Assembly: GCF_016907335.1 (NCBI RefSeq)
Contig: NZ_JAFBBT010000001.1
Span: 2,294,001 to 2,358,000, forward strand
Length of the DNA stretch: 64,000 nt
Reading direction: 5' to 3'
From: Curtobacterium herbarum
Lineage (GTDB): Bacteria; Actinomycetota; Actinomycetes; Actinomycetales; Microbacteriaceae
Below the pieces are notes generated by a model that had not been told where the DNA came from, did no database searches, and saw only the letters and a program-made list of their open reading frames with translations. The translations under genes were made by a program, and so were the position numbers. Shown piece by piece: positions 31,544 to 40,864 of this stretch. Position 1 is the first letter of the stretch. Each line of letters begins with the position of its first letter.

Positions 31544-32419
31544 CTACGCGGCCGACCCGATCGCGTCGAGCTCGGCGACGGCGTCGTCCGGCAGCGCGAA
31601 TCCGGCCGACGCGACGTTGTCCCGCAGGTGGTCCACCGAGGACGTCCCCGGGATCAGCAGCATGTTCGGGGACCGCTGGAGCAGCCACGACAGCGCCACC
31701 GTCAGGCGCGACACCTCCAGCCGTTCCGCGACCCGGTCGAGCGCCCCGGACTGTATCGGCGAGAACCCGCCCAGTGGGAAGTACGGCACGTACGCGATCC
31801 CCTGCGACGCGGTGAGGTCGACGAGGGCGTCGTCCTCACGACGGGCCACGTTGTACATGTTCTGCACGCAGACGATCGGCGCGTAGCTCTGCGCCTCGGC
31901 GAGCTGCTCGGCGCTGACGGTGGACAGCCCGATGTGACGGACCAGCCCCTCCTCCTGCAGGCGGGCGAGCGCCTCCACCTGCGGGGCGATCGAGCCCGGC
32001 TCCGGAGCGTCGAACCCGCCCATCCGGATGTTCACGACCTCGAGCTGCTCGAGCCCGAGGGTGCGCAGGTTCTCGTGCACCTGTGCCACCAGGTCGTCGG
32101 GCTGCCGGGTCGGCACCCAGTTGCCCTTGGCGTCCCGCACCGAGCCGACCTTCGTGACGATGTGCACGTCGTCCCCGTACGGCGAGAGCGCTTCGCGGAT
32201 GAGCTCGTTCGTGACGTGCGGGCCGTAGAACTCGGCGGTGTCGATGTGGGTGATGCCGAGCTCGACGACGGTCCGCAGCACCCGGAGCGCCTCGTCGCGG
32301 TCGGCGGGCGGACCGAACACGTGCGGTCCGGCGAGCTGCATGGCGCCGTACCCGACGCGGGTGAGTTCGAGGTCGTCGGCGAGGCGGAACGTGCCGCCTG
32401 GGAGCGATGTCGTGGTCAT
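31544..32419 (-). CDS. Aldo/keto reductase
   Basis: 291 residues. AKR barrel with GITHIDTAEFYGPHVTNEL (Asp/Tyr of the catalytic tetrad), VTKVGS (Lys) and LVRHIGLST (His position), then QNMYNVARRED and the C-terminal NADPH segment SPNMLLIPGTSSVDHLR. Reduces aldehydes or ketones with NADPH. The ATG at 32419 is preferred over a GTG at 32428. It converges on recQ with only 14 bases between stops. Resembles YdbC/oxidoreductase types in actinobacteria. Confidence 0.92.
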   Translation of the reverse strand: MTTTSLPGGTFRLADDLELTRVGYGAMQLAGPHVFGPPADRDEALRVLRTVVELGITHIDTAEFYGPHVTNELIREALSPYGDDVHIVTKVGSVRDAKGNWVPTRQPDDLVAQVHENLRTLGLEQLEVVNIRMGGFDAPEPGSIAPQVEALARLQEEGLVRHIGLSTVSAEQLAEAQSYAPIVCVQNMYNVARREDDALVDLTASQGIAYVPYFPLGGFSPIQSGALDRVAERLEVSRLTVALSWLLQRSPNMLLIPGTSSVDHLRDNVASAGFALPDDAVAELDAIGSAA

Positions 32420-32459
32420 GGCCCCCACGATGCTCCTCGGTGCTGCATCTGCCCGGGGC

Positions 32460-32987
32460 CTACGGTTGCCGGCGCACCGGCTTCGGGAACGTGAGCCGCA
32501 TGTGGTCGCTGGTCAGCACGTCGCCGATCCCCACCATCAGGACCGAGAACACGATCTGCTCGATCACCATCCAGAACGGGTAGAGGCCCGGGATCGCCGC
32601 GATCACCAGCGTCACGATCGGGAAGATCCGGCTGAACAGCCGCAGCCGCTGGTAGGCCCAGTAGTACCCGAGCTGTGCCCGCCACGCGAACACGTAGAGC
32701 GTCAGGGTGATGAGCAGCACCACCGTCGCCCGGAACCAGACCGCCCACGGCACCGGCTGTCCGGCGCGGGTCAGCAGCACGGCGACGACGATCGCGGTCA
32801 GCCCGACGACGGTCTCGGCGACGAGCAGCCACCGGATCCACCGGAACGAACGGACCGTGTCGGGGTGGGCGAGCATGTCCTCGCGGATGACGTAGCCGCC
32901 CTGCCGGCCGCCGGCCAGGCGGTCCAGGCGGAGCCGGTTCCACGCCCGGTCAGCGGTCGCTGCCAGGCCGGAGGGTCGCTGCGTCAC
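32460..32987 (-). CDS. Hypothetical membrane protein
   Basis: 175 residues from a GTG at 32987 with GGGAC upstream; the frame extends to 33026. Four helices are visible: IRWLLVAETVVGLTAIVVAVL, WFRATVVLLITLTLYVFAW, FPIVTLVIAAIPGLYPFWMV and IVFSVLMVGIGDVLT. Basic segments between them (RAQLGYYWAYQRLRLFSR) suggest an N-in topology. No known family. Confidence 0.7.
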   Translation of the reverse strand: MTQRPSGLAATADRAWNRLRLDRLAGGRQGGYVIREDMLAHPDTVRSFRWIRWLLVAETVVGLTAIVVAVLLTRAGQPVPWAVWFRATVVLLITLTLYVFAWRAQLGYYWAYQRLRLFSRIFPIVTLVIAAIPGLYPFWMVIEQIVFSVLMVGIGDVLTSDHMRLTFPKPVRRQP

Positions 32988-33111
32988 CGTCCCATGGTGC
33001 CGCATCCGGCGGGGCGGCGCTGCCACGGGCCTCCTGGACGGCTGAGAGTCCCATCGGCCGCGGGTCCGGTGCCGGCCTGGAGGCGCGCCCTCCCCCGCCG
33101 CGCAGGTCCGG

Positions 33112-33960
33112 TCAGAAGACGGGCAGCAGCTCGGCGCCGCCGAGCAGGTCTCCGGTGTCGGCGTCGACGAGGAGGACGGAGTGCACCACGGGCGGCAGGT
33201 CCTGCGGGTCGACGATGACCAGCACGGGGTGTTCGCCGTCCGGCGTGAACGAGCCGAAGTCGGCGGGGACGTCGTCGCCGGTCCACTGCGCTCGCTCGGT
33301 GCCGATGACGTCGCCCGCGGACAGCTGGACCCGCACCGCGCCGACGTGCGATCTGGTCGAACCGGGTACCGCGGTGACCTGGACGCCGGTCAGGGTGACC
33401 TGGACGACCTGCTCCCCGACGACCTGCAGGCGGACGTTCCCCCGGACCGCGCCGCGGATCGGGACGAGGTCACCCGCGATCGGCAGGACACGTCGCCACC
33501 ACGGGCCTGGGGCCGGTGCCGCGTCGACCGGGAGCCCGGTGGCGGCGTCCACCACGCTCATGGTGCCGGTCGCGTCGCCGCTCGGGCTGCCGTCACCGGC
33601 GCTGCCGACACCAGCGCGGTCACCACAAGCGCTGCCGGCACCAGCGCTGCCGGCACCAGCACTGTCGACACCGGTTGCCGGATCGACGTCGGCCGGCTGG
33701 CCGCCACAGGTCGACTGCCCGGTGGCGGACGCCGTCGTCTCGTCCGGGATGAACCCGTCGCCGATCGAGATCCCGGCGTCGTCCGCTCTCGCGGACGGAT
33801 CAGGAGCAGACGGCGACGCCGACGCCGACATCGACGTCCCACCGTCCGGAGCGTGCCACTGCGCGACCGCACCGACGGCGACGACGACGAGCAGCCCGAG
33901 CCCGGCCACGAGGGGCCATCGACGTCGTGACGTCGATCGCTCCCCTCGTGGCGCGGACAT
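33112..33960 (-). CDS. Membrane-anchored hypothetical protein with Gly/Ala/Ser repeats
   Basis: 282 residues. One N-terminal helix (PLVAGLGLLVVVAVGAVAQW) anchors an extracytoplasmic domain. Residues about 95-125 are a Gly/Ala/Ser/Asp repeat coded by five 15-bp DNA repeats. The C-terminal about 130 residues form a beta-rich domain (RGNVRLQVVGEQVVQVTL, GAVRVQLSAGDVIG, VHSVLLVDADTGDLLGG). It starts 6 bases after the der stop, so it is probably the last gene of the tyrA-cmk-der transcript. Function unknown. Confidence 0.78.
   Translation of the reverse strand: MSAPRGERSTSRRRWPLVAGLGLLVVVAVGAVAQWHAPDGGTSMSASASPSAPDPSARADDAGISIGDGFIPDETTASATGQSTCGGQPADVDPATGVDSAGAGSAGAGSACGDRAGVGSAGDGSPSGDATGTMSVVDAATGLPVDAAPAPGPWWRRVLPIAGDLVPIRGAVRGNVRLQVVGEQVVQVTLTGVQVTAVPGSTRSHVGAVRVQLSAGDVIGTERAQWTGDDVPADFGSFTPDGEHPVLVIVDPQDLPPVVHSVLLVDADTGDLLGGAELLPVF
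33599..33673. repeat. Five in-frame 15-bp repeats
   Basis: Units such as GCGCTGCCGGCACCA (two exact, three diverged) stand head to tail inside the membrane-anchored protein gene and code the Gly/Ala/Ser linker. Confidence 0.8.
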
Positions 33961-33966
33961 GGCCGA

Positions 33967-35487
33967 TCAGCGCTTCCGACGCTCGCGCACTCGCATGTTG
34001 ACGACGATGGGCGTGCCGTCGAAGCCCCAGACCTCGCGGAGGCGCCGGGTGATGAACCGGCGGTACTGCGGGTCGAGGAACGCCGAGGTGAAGAGCACGA
34101 ACGTCGGCGGCTGGCTCGACGCCTGCGTGGCGAACAGGATGCGGGGCTGCTTGCCGCCGCGGACCGGGTGCGGGTGCTCCTGGACCAGTTCGGCGACGAA
34201 GGCGTTGACCTTGCCGGTCGGGATGCGGGTGTCCCACGACTCGAGTGCGGTCTCGAGGGCCGGCACGAGCTTCTCGAGGTGTCGGCCGGTGCGGGCGGAG
34301 ATGTTCACGCGCGGGGCCCAGGCGACGTGCGCCAGGTCCTGCTCGATCTCGCGCTCCAGGTAGCGGCGGCGCTCGTCGTCCAGCAGGTCCCACTTGTTGT
34401 AGGCCAGGACCAGGGCACGACCGGACTCGAGGACCAGGTCGATGATGCGCAGGTCCTGGACGGACACCGGCTCGGTGACGTCGAGGACGACGACCGCGAC
34501 CTCGGCCTTCTCGAGTGCGGCGGTGGTGCGGAGCGAGGCGTAGAAGTCGGCACCCTGCTGCAGGTGCACGCGCTTCCGGATGCCGGCGGTGTCGACGAAG
34601 CGCCAGGTCTTGCCGCCGAGTTCGATCTGCTCGTCCACCGGGTCACGGGTCGTGCCCGCGAGCTCGTTGACGACGACGCGCTCTTCGCCGGCGGCCTTGT
34701 TGAGCAGCGAGCTCTTGCCGACGTTCGGGCGGCCGAGGATGGCGACGCGACGGGGGCCGCCGATCTCCTGCTTGGCGACCGCGGACACGTCCGGCAGCGT
34801 CGCGATGATCAGGTCGAGGAGGTCCGCGACGCCACGGCCGTGCAGGGCCGAGACGGGGTGCGGCTCGCCGAGGCCGAGGTTCCACAGCGCGTACGCCTCG
34901 AGGTCACGGCGCTCGTCGTCGGACTTGTTCGCCGCGACGATGACCGGACGGTCGGTGCCGCGGAGCATCTTGACGACGTGTTCGTCGGTGGCGGTGATGC
35001 CGACCGTGACGTCGACGACGAAGAGCACCGCGTCGGCGAGGTCGATCGCGACCTCGGCCTGGGCGGCGACCGACGCGTTGATGCCCTTGGCGTCGGGCTC
35101 CCACCCGCCGGTGTCGACGATGGTGAAGCGCTTGTCGTTCCACTCGGCCTTGTAGCTGACCCGGTCACGCGTGACACCGGGGGTGTCCTGCACGACGGCT
35201 TCGCGTCGGCCGAGGATGCGGTTCACGAGCTGCGACTTGCCCACGTTCGGGCGGCCGACGATCGCGAGCACCGGCAGCGCCGGCAGGTACGCGACGCCGT
35301 CGACCCCGAGCTTGCCGGCTTCGAGGAGCGCGAGGTCCTCGTCGTCCAGGTCGTACTCGTCCAGGCCGACGCGGAGCGCGCTTGCACGCTGGTCCGCTTC
35401 GGCGTCATCGATGCCGGCGAGCCGCTCTCCGAGCGAGTCGTCGTACTCGGGGAAGTCGTCGTCGCTTCGGTCGTCCAGCTGCGCCAT
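33967..35487 (-). CDS. der: Ribosome assembly GTPase Der
   Basis: 506 residues. An acidic extension (residues 1-70, [19 protein letters not shown]) precedes two GTPase domains. G1 motifs are GRPNVGKSQ and [10 protein letters not shown]3 motifs DTGG and DTAG, G4 motifs NKSD and NKWD. The C-terminal KH-like domain ends in RVRERRKR. Der matures the 50S subunit. AAGGAAA precedes the ATG. It follows cmk by 72 bases. Cmk-der is a conserved actinobacterial pair. Confidence 0.98.
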   Translation of the reverse strand: MAQLDDRSDDDFPEYDDSLGERLAGIDDAEADQRASALRVGLDEYDLDDEDLALLEAGKLGVDGVAYLPALPVLAIVGRPNVGKSQLVNRILGRREAVVQDTPGVTRDRVSYKAEWNDKRFTIVDTGGWEPDAKGINASVAAQAEVAIDLADAVLFVVDVTVGITATDEHVVKMLRGTDRPVIVAANKSDDERRDLEAYALWNLGLGEPHPVSALHGRGVADLLDLIIATLPDVSAVAKQEIGGPRRVAILGRPNVGKSSLLNKAAGEERVVVNELAGTTRDPVDEQIELGGKTWRFVDTAGIRKRVHLQQGADFYASLRTTAALEKAEVAVVVLDVTEPVSVQDLRIIDLVLESGRALVLAYNKWDLLDDERRRYLEREIEQDLAHVAWAPRVNISARTGRHLEKLVPALETALESWDTRIPTGKVNAFVAELVQEHPHPVRGGKQPRILFATQASSQPPTFVLFTSAFLDPQYRRFITRRLREVWGFDGTPIVVNMRVRERRKR

Positions 35488-35559
35488 GGTGGTTTCCTTG
35501 CCGGCGGCCGGTGGGCCGCGTGTTCGTGGTTCAGGTGCGGCCGTGTGGCCGGGTTGCTG

Positions 35560-36429
35560 TCAGTTCGTGGCCGAGCGGGCCAGGTCGACCACCGCCTGCA
35601 CGGTCTGGTCGAAGTCGAGGTCGGTGGAGTCGAGGGTGGTGACGCCGTCGGCGGCGTTCATGAAGTCGACGACCTTCGCGTCGGCAGCGTCCCGACGGGC
35701 GAGGGCGGCCGAGGTCTCTTCGGCCGACTGGGTCGTGACCTCTGCCGACCGACGTGCCATCCTAACGGATTCGTCGGCGGTCAGCAGGATGCGGACTTCG
35801 GCGTCCGGCGCGACCACCGTGGTGATGTCGCGGCCCTCGGTGATGATGCCCTGCCCGTCGGCCATCCGCATGACCTGCCGGAACAGCGAGACGAGCTTCG
35901 CGCGGACCTCCGGCAGCTTCGCGATGTGCGCCACCGCGGCGGTGACCTCGGGCGTCCGGATGTCGTCCGTCACGTCGACCCCGCCGACCCGCACGAAGTA
36001 GTCGTCGGGGTCGGTGCCGATCGCGTAGTCGAACGAGTCGAAGGCCGAGACGACCGCAGCCGCGTCGTCCAGGTCGACCCCCCGCTGCAGGGCGTGCCAG
36101 GCGAGCGCGCGGTAGGCGGCACCGGTGTCCTGGTAGCCGAAGCCGAGCGCACGGGCTGCGGCCCGCGAGACGCTGGACTTGCCGCTGCCGGCGGGGCCGT
36201 CGACGGCGATGACGAACTTCGCCACGAAGGCACCGGCGGGCAGACCGGCCGGCATCGGGTCGCGCGTCGAGCCGAGCTCACCGCCGCCCTGACCGCCGGG
36301 GCCGCCGGTGACGTCGCCGCCGCCGAGGGGCCCGGGCTGGTCCACGGGCGTCGGGAGACCGGAGTCGGGGGCGTCCGGGCCGCCGGTGACGCCGGACTCG
36401 AGCGTGGTGTCGTTGTCGTTCAGGCCCAT
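35560..36429 (-). CDS. cmk: Cytidylate kinase
   Basis: 289 residues from the ATG at 36429, which overlaps the tyrA stop by 10 bases; other in-frame ATGs are at 36447 and 36255. The first about 70 residues are a Gly/Pro/Asp-rich extension (GGPGGQGGG) not usual for Cmk. The kinase begins at [15 protein letters not shown] (P-loop). Then [18 protein letters not shown] and ARRDAADA, as in other Cmk proteins. Phosphorylates CMP and dCMP with ATP. If 36255 is the true start the product is 231 residues, the normal size. Confidence 0.95.
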   Translation of the reverse strand: MGLNDNDTTLESGVTGGPDAPDSGLPTPVDQPGPLGGGDVTGGPGGQGGGELGSTRDPMPAGLPAGAFVAKFVIAVDGPAGSGKSSVSRAAARALGFGYQDTGAAYRALAWHALQRGVDLDDAAAVVSAFDSFDYAIGTDPDDYFVRVGGVDVTDDIRTPEVTAAVAHIAKLPEVRAKLVSLFRQVMRMADGQGIITEGRDITTVVAPDAEVRILLTADESVRMARRSAEVTTQSAEETSAALARRDAADAKVVDFMNAADGVTTLDSTDLDFDQTVQAVVDLARSATN

Positions 36430-37559
36430 GCTGCTGCGATCCTCCATCCGCGACCCTCGAGTTCCTCGACGAGTCGCTGTTCGTGCTCCGGGACGACCGA
36501 CACCTCGACGATGCCGATCTGCGCTCCGGGCGAGTGCTCGAGGCGCAGGTCCTCGAGGTTGATGCCGAGTTCCCCGATGGTGGTGAGGAGTTCGGCGAAC
36601 TGCCCGGGTCGGTCGTCGATCAGGACGACGACCTGGGCGAAACGTGCGGTGGACCCGTGCTTGCCGGGCAGTCGCTCGACGCCGCGGTTGCCCGAGGCCA
36701 TCGTCTCGGCGATGGCGCGCGGGGACCCGGCCGCGGCGGGGTCGGCGAGCGCTGTGAGCACCCGGTCGAGTTCGTCACGGAGGTCGGCGAGCACCGGGCG
36801 GATGTGCTCCGCGTTGGCACCGATGATCTGCACCCAGAGACCGGGGTCGCTCGCGGCGATGCGCGTGACGTCGCGGACACCGCCGCCGGCCAGGCCGAGG
36901 GCTTCGCCGGGAGCGTCGCGGAGGCGCGAGGCCATCAGCGTCGCGACGAGCTGGGGCGCGTGGGAGACGACGGCGACGGCCCGGTCGTGCGACTCGGGGT
37001 CCATCGGGACGACGGTCGCGCCGAGGTCGAGGGCCAGGTGCTCGACCACGGCTGCGCGCTGGTGGCTGATGTCGTCGTGCCCGGCGATGACCCAGGGACG
37101 CCCGATGAACAGGTCGGCCCGGGCGGCGGTCGGACCGCTGCGTTCGCGGCCGGCCATCGGGTGCGAGCCGATGTAGCGCGAGACGTCCGCCCCCGCGGCT
37201 CGGAGTCGGTCGAGCGGACCGGACTTGACGCTCGCGACGTCGGTGACGACGGCGTTCGGGTGTGCGCGGAGTTCGCGTTCGACGACGGTGGCGGTGACGT
37301 CCGGTGGGACCGCGACGACGATGAGCTCGGGCTCGTCCCCCGCTGCCGGCGGCCGTCCGGCACCGTAGTCGACGGCGAGCGCCAGCGCGGCCGGGGAGAC
37401 GTCGTCGAGGACGACCTCCACCCCCTTGTCGCGCAGGGCCAGCCCGATCGAGGCACCGAGCAGTCCGGTGCCGACGATCCGCACCGGCCCGCGCACACGG
37501 CGGTCGATGTCTGCGCGCGACGGCTCTCCGTCGGTCGCGGTCGTGCTGGCGTCGGTCAC
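36420..37559 (-). CDS. tyrA: Prephenate dehydrogenase with ACT domain
   Basis: 379 residues, GTG start. The Rossmann domain carries [10 protein letters not shown] (about 29-38) and GSHPMAGRE, the prephenate-binding motif. A helical dimer domain follows. The last about 75 residues are an ACT domain ([20 protein letters not shown]) that would bind tyrosine for feedback control. It makes 4-hydroxyphenylpyruvate for tyrosine. It is first of the tyrA-cmk-der group and lies beyond the rluB terminator. Confidence 0.95.
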   Translation of the reverse strand: MTDASTTATDGEPSRADIDRRVRGPVRIVGTGLLGASIGLALRDKGVEVVLDDVSPAALALAVDYGAGRPPAAGDEPELIVVAVPPDVTATVVERELRAHPNAVVTDVASVKSGPLDRLRAAGADVSRYIGSHPMAGRERSGPTAARADLFIGRPWVIAGHDDISHQRAAVVEHLALDLGATVVPMDPESHDRAVAVVSHAPQLVATLMASRLRDAPGEALGLAGGGVRDVTRIAASDPGLWVQIIGANAEHIRPVLADLRDELDRVLTALADPAAAGSPRAIAETMASGNRGVERLPGKHGSTARFAQVVVLIDDRPGQFAELLTTIGELGINLEDLRLEHSPGAQIGIVEVSVVPEHEQRLVEELEGRGWRIAAAWA

Positions 37560-37594
37560 CCGGCAAGCCTATCGAGCACAGGTGCCGGGCAGCA

Positions 37595-37643
37595 GGACGG
37601 CGCCGGGCCTGTGGAGAAGTCCCCACCGGGCCCGGCGCCGTCC
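37595..37643. terminator. Terminator of the parA-scpAB-rluB operon
   Basis: Perfect 15-base stem GGACGGCGCCGGGCC / GGCCCGGCGCCGTCC around 19 bases, between the rluB stop (37681) and the tyrA start (37559). Confidence 0.85.
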
Positions 37644-37680
37644 GTGTCGCGGTCTGCCCGCGACGGTCAGCCCGCGACGG

Positions 37681-40107
37681 TCAGTCGGTGCTCTCGGCGT
37701 CGTCGTCCCCGGTGCGGGTGTCCGCGGTCCGGGCGATGCCGAGCAGCTTGCCGAGCTCGACCGTGGTCAGCTCGCGCACCTCGCCGGGCGCGAGGCTGCC
37801 GAGCTGCAGCGGGCCGAACGACCGGCGCACGAGTTCGAGGACCGGGTGCCCGACCGCCTCGAGCATGCGGCGCACGATCCGGTTGCGGCCGGAGTGCAGC
37901 GTGATCTCGACGAGCGACTCCCCGCGCGAGGACTCGAGCAGCCGCGCCTTGTCGGCGGCGATCTGGCCGTCCTCCAGGTCGATGCCCTCGAGCAGCATCT
38001 GCAGCGTGGAGGGGACCATGTTGCCGTCGACCTTCGCGACGTAGGTCTTCGTCACACCGAACGACGGGTGCGCCAGGACGTGGGCGAGCCCGCCGTCGTT
38101 GGTCAGGATGAGCAGCCCGGCGGTGTCGAAGTCGAGTCGGCCGACGTTGAACAGCCGCTCCTCGAACTGGTCGACGTACTGCGACAGGTCGGGACGGTCG
38201 TGCTCGTCCTGCATGCTCGACACCACGCCGGTCGGCTTGTTGAGGACCACGTACCGCCGGGAGGTGTCGGTCTGCACCGGGACGCCGTCGACCGCCACCT
38301 CGTCGGTGTCCGGGTCGACGCGACGCCCGAGCATGTCGGCGACCTCGCCGTTCACGGTCACGCGGCCCTCGGAGATCAGGTTCTCGGCGACCCGTCGGCT
38401 CGCCACACCGGCAGCGGCGATCACCTTCTGCAGGCGCTCACCGCCTTCCTGGAGGTCCGGCTCGCCCCCGTCGGTCGTCGTCCCGTCCGCCGGGTCCCAG
38501 TCGGGGATGATCGGGCGTTCGGGCGTGCCCTCGGCGGGACGGCCGGCGTCGTCGCGCTCCCCGGCCGGGAGGGGCGTCGTCCGCTTGCGCGCGGGGTCGT
38601 TGCGCGGGCTCGTCGTGCCACCGACGTAGCGGCGGCCGTTGTGCCACACGCTGCTCGGGGCGCCGTCCGGGCTCCGACGGTCCTCGCGGCGGGGGTCGGG
38701 ACCGCGCTCGGCGCCACGGTCGTCCGGACGACGGGAGGCCCCGCGGTCGTCACGCCCGCGGTACCCGCCGCGCTGGTCGTCACGGCCACCACGGGAGTCG
38801 CGTCCCTGGTACCCACCACGCTGCTCGTCACGGCCTCCACGGGAGTCGCGCGTGTCGCGTCCCTGGTAGCCGCCACGGTCCTCGCGTCCACCGGTCCGGC
38901 GGTCACCGGCGTCGTCGCGGCGCACGAAGCGTCCGCGGTCGTCGTCACGGCTCACGAACCCGCTGCGCTCGTCGCTGCGTCGGTCCGTACCGCGCGAGTC
39001 GCGCTCCGGACGCCCGCGGTACCCACCGGCAGCACGGTCGTCGTTGCCACGGTAGCCACCGGTCGGACGGTCGCCACCACGGTCATCACGCCCACGGGAA
39101 CCACCGGTCGGACGGTCACCGCCACGCTCGTCACGCCCTCGGAAACCACCGGTCGGACGGTCACCGCCACGGTCATCACGCCCACGGAAACCACCGGTCG
39201 GACGGTCACCGCCACGGTCATCACGCCCACGGAAACCACCGGTCGGACGCTCACCACCACGCTCGTCACGCCCACGGAAACCACCGGTCGGACGCTCACC
39301 ACCACGCTCGTCACGCCCACGGAAACCACCGGTCGGACGCGCACCACCACGCTCGTCACGCCCACGGAAACCACCGGTCGGACGCTCACCACCACGCTCG
39401 TCACGCCCACGGAAACCACCGGTCGGACGCTCACCACCACGCTCGTCACGCCCACGGAAACCACCGGTCGGACGCGCACCACCACGCTCGTCACGCCCAC
39501 GGAAACCACCGGTCGGACGCTCACCACCACGCTCGTCACGCCCACGGAAACCACCGGTCGGACGCTCACCACCACGCTCGTCACGCCCACGGAAACCACC
39601 GGCGGCACGGTCGTCACGACCGCGGTACCCCCCGCCGCTGCGGTCATCGCCGCCGCGGAACCCGCCCGTCGGACGGTCACCGCCACGCTCGTCACGACCG
39701 CGGTACCCACCGCGGTCGCCGCCACCCGCGCGGTCGTCGCGCCCGCGGTACCCGCCGGAGGAACGATCGTCTCCCCCGCGGTACCCACCACGGTCGCCAC
39801 CACCGGGACGGTCGTCGCGCCCGCGGTACCCGCCGGAGGAACGATCGTCTCCCCCGCGGTACCCACCACGGTCGCCGCCACCGGCACGGTCGTCGCGCCC
39901 GCGGTAGCCTCCGCGGTCCGCACCTCGGTCGCCACCGGCGCCACGGTCGTCGCGCCCGCGGTACCCGCCGGAGCCGGCCCCGTCGCGTCCGCGGGGTGCG
40001 TCGTCGCGGCGACCCGCACCTCCCGGCCGGTCACCGCCCGGACGACCGGAGCCGCCTCGGCGGTCGTCGTCTCGTCGTGCACGGTCGTTCTGGTCATACC
40101 CGGCCAT
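37681..40107 (-). CDS. rluB: rRNA pseudouridine synthase RluB-type with giant RG-repeat N-terminus
   Basis: 808 residues. GGAAGG precedes the ATG at 40107, which overlaps the scpB stop by 14 bases. Residues 1-550 or so are Arg/Gly/Asp-rich low-complexity sequence, including twelve 15-residue repeats of the type GGFRGRDERGGERPT. The C-terminal about 250 residues are a standard RsuA/RluB enzyme: S4 domain (RLQKVIAAAGVASRR), catalytic GRLDFDTAGLLILTNDG, and GRNRIVRRMLE. It isomerises a uridine in rRNA. Usual family length is about 240-300, so the repeat region is a large addition, probably an RNA-binding tail. Confidence 0.93.
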   Translation of the reverse strand: MAGYDQNDRARRDDDRRGGSGRPGGDRPGGAGRRDDAPRGRDGAGSGGYRGRDDRGAGGDRGADRGGYRGRDDRAGGGDRGGYRGGDDRSSGGYRGRDDRPGGGDRGGYRGGDDRSSGGYRGRDDRAGGGDRGGYRGRDERGGDRPTGGFRGGDDRSGGGYRGRDDRAAGGFRGRDERGGERPTGGFRGRDERGGERPTGGFRGRDERGGARPTGGFRGRDERGGERPTGGFRGRDERGGERPTGGFRGRDERGGARPTGGFRGRDERGGERPTGGFRGRDERGGERPTGGFRGRDDRGGDRPTGGFRGRDDRGGDRPTGGFRGRDERGGDRPTGGSRGRDDRGGDRPTGGYRGNDDRAAGGYRGRPERDSRGTDRRSDERSGFVSRDDDRGRFVRRDDAGDRRTGGREDRGGYQGRDTRDSRGGRDEQRGGYQGRDSRGGRDDQRGGYRGRDDRGASRRPDDRGAERGPDPRREDRRSPDGAPSSVWHNGRRYVGGTTSPRNDPARKRTTPLPAGERDDAGRPAEGTPERPIIPDWDPADGTTTDGGEPDLQEGGERLQKVIAAAGVASRRVAENLISEGRVTVNGEVADMLGRRVDPDTDEVAVDGVPVQTDTSRRYVVLNKPTGVVSSMQDEHDRPDLSQYVDQFEERLFNVGRLDFDTAGLLILTNDGGLAHVLAHPSFGVTKTYVAKVDGNMVPSTLQMLLEGIDLEDGQIAADKARLLESSRGESLVEITLHSGRNRIVRRMLEAVGHPVLELVRRSFGPLQLGSLAPGEVRELTTVELGKLLGIARTADTRTGDDDAESTD
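39061..39600. repeat. Twelve 45-bp tandem repeats inside rluB
   Basis: Exactly 540 bases, 12 units of 45 bp, each coding GGFRGRDERGGERPT or a close variant. Eight central units follow the order E E A E E A E E at residue 12 (Glu or Ala), so a three-unit, 135-bp block has been duplicated recently. Outer units carry Asp for Glu and have diverged. Frame is preserved throughout. Confidence 0.95.
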
Positions 40108-40864
40108 CGGGGATCCTTCCGGTCTGCCCGAAACCGTCCGCGCCGTCCTCCAGGAGGGGCGAGATGAGCGGAAGCTCGTCGAGCGAGTTGATGCCGAGCT
40201 GCTGGAGCAGCAGCTCGGAGGTGACGTAGTTGATGGCGCCGGTCTCGGAGTCGGTGAACGACTCCTCGATGAGGCCGCGCGCGACGAGCGTGCGGACCAC
40301 GCCGTCGACGTTGACGGCCCGGATCGCGGCGATCTGGGAGCGGGTGATCGGCTGCTTGTAGGCGACCACGGCGAGTGTCTCGAGGGCTGCCTGCGACAGG
40401 CGAGCCGGACGTTCGGCCTCGACGAACTGCTCGACCACGGCGTCGAGTTCGGCGCGGACGTAGAACCGCCAGCCACCGCCGACCTCGCGGAGCTCGAAGC
40501 CACGGCGGACGGTGCCGTCGACGCCGTCGAAGTCCGCGACCAGGCGGTCGACGGCCTGGCGGACGACGGGGACCGGTGCGCCGACGGCGGCGGCGAGCGC
40601 GACGAGGGACTGCGGCTGGTCGGCGATCATCAGGATCGCTTCGAGCTGCCGGTCGACGGGCACGTCGGCGGGCAGGTCTGCGGGCGCGTCCGTAGCCGCC
40701 GCGGCCGGCGCGGCTGAGGCCGGCGCGGCTGAGGCCGGCGCGGCTGCTGCCGCACGCAGCTCGACCTCGAGCGCACGGGCGTCCTCGATCTCGTCGGCCC
40801 CGCCCGGCTCGGCGGATCCACCGGCGCGCGACCGAGCGCCGTGCGCGTGCACGTCATCCGTCAT
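40094..40864 (-). CDS. scpB: Segregation and condensation protein B
   Basis: 256 residues. An N-terminal low-complexity extension rich in Ala (about residues 1-65, including three ASAAP-type repeats) precedes the two winged-helix domains: QLEAILMIADQPQSLVALAA, then LSQAALETLAVVAYKQPITRSQI (highly conserved in ScpB) and VDGVVRTLVARGLIEE. It binds ScpA and SMC to form the condensin complex on DNA. It overlaps scpA by 11 bases and rluB by 14. Confidence 0.96.
   Translation of the reverse strand: MTDDVHAHGARSRAGGSAEPGGADEIEDARALEVELRAAAAAPASAAPASAAPAAAATDAPADLPADVPVDRQLEAILMIADQPQSLVALAAAVGAPVPVVRQAVDRLVADFDGVDGTVRRGFELREVGGGWRFYVRAELDAVVEQFVEAERPARLSQAALETLAVVAYKQPITRSQIAAIRAVNVDGVVRTLVARGLIEESFTDSETGAINYVTSELLLQQLGINSLDELPLISPLLEDGADGFGQTGRIPDGRV
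40703..40747. repeat. Three in-frame 15-bp repeats in scpB
   Basis: GGCCGGCGCGGCTGA, the same again, then GGCCGGCGCGGCTGC. They code the Ala-rich linker near residues 40-55 of ScpB. Confidence 0.85.

Noticed and set aside
34168..37176. 1002-residue plus-strand open frame opposite der, cmk and tyrA
   Set aside because: High-G+C antisense frame. It crosses three conserved genes and has Asp/Val/Arg-biased composition.
39061..39600. CRISPR-like regular repeat
   Set aside because: Units are adjacent without unique spacers, are translated in frame, and no cas gene is present.
37426..40167. 913-residue plus-strand open frame opposite rluB, rich in Thr and Val with LTTTLVTPTETTGRT repeats
   Set aside because: It is the shadow of the in-frame 45-bp repeats of rluB. 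The minus frame carries the S4 and pseudouridine-synthase motifs; the plus frame has no ribosome-binding site and no domain.
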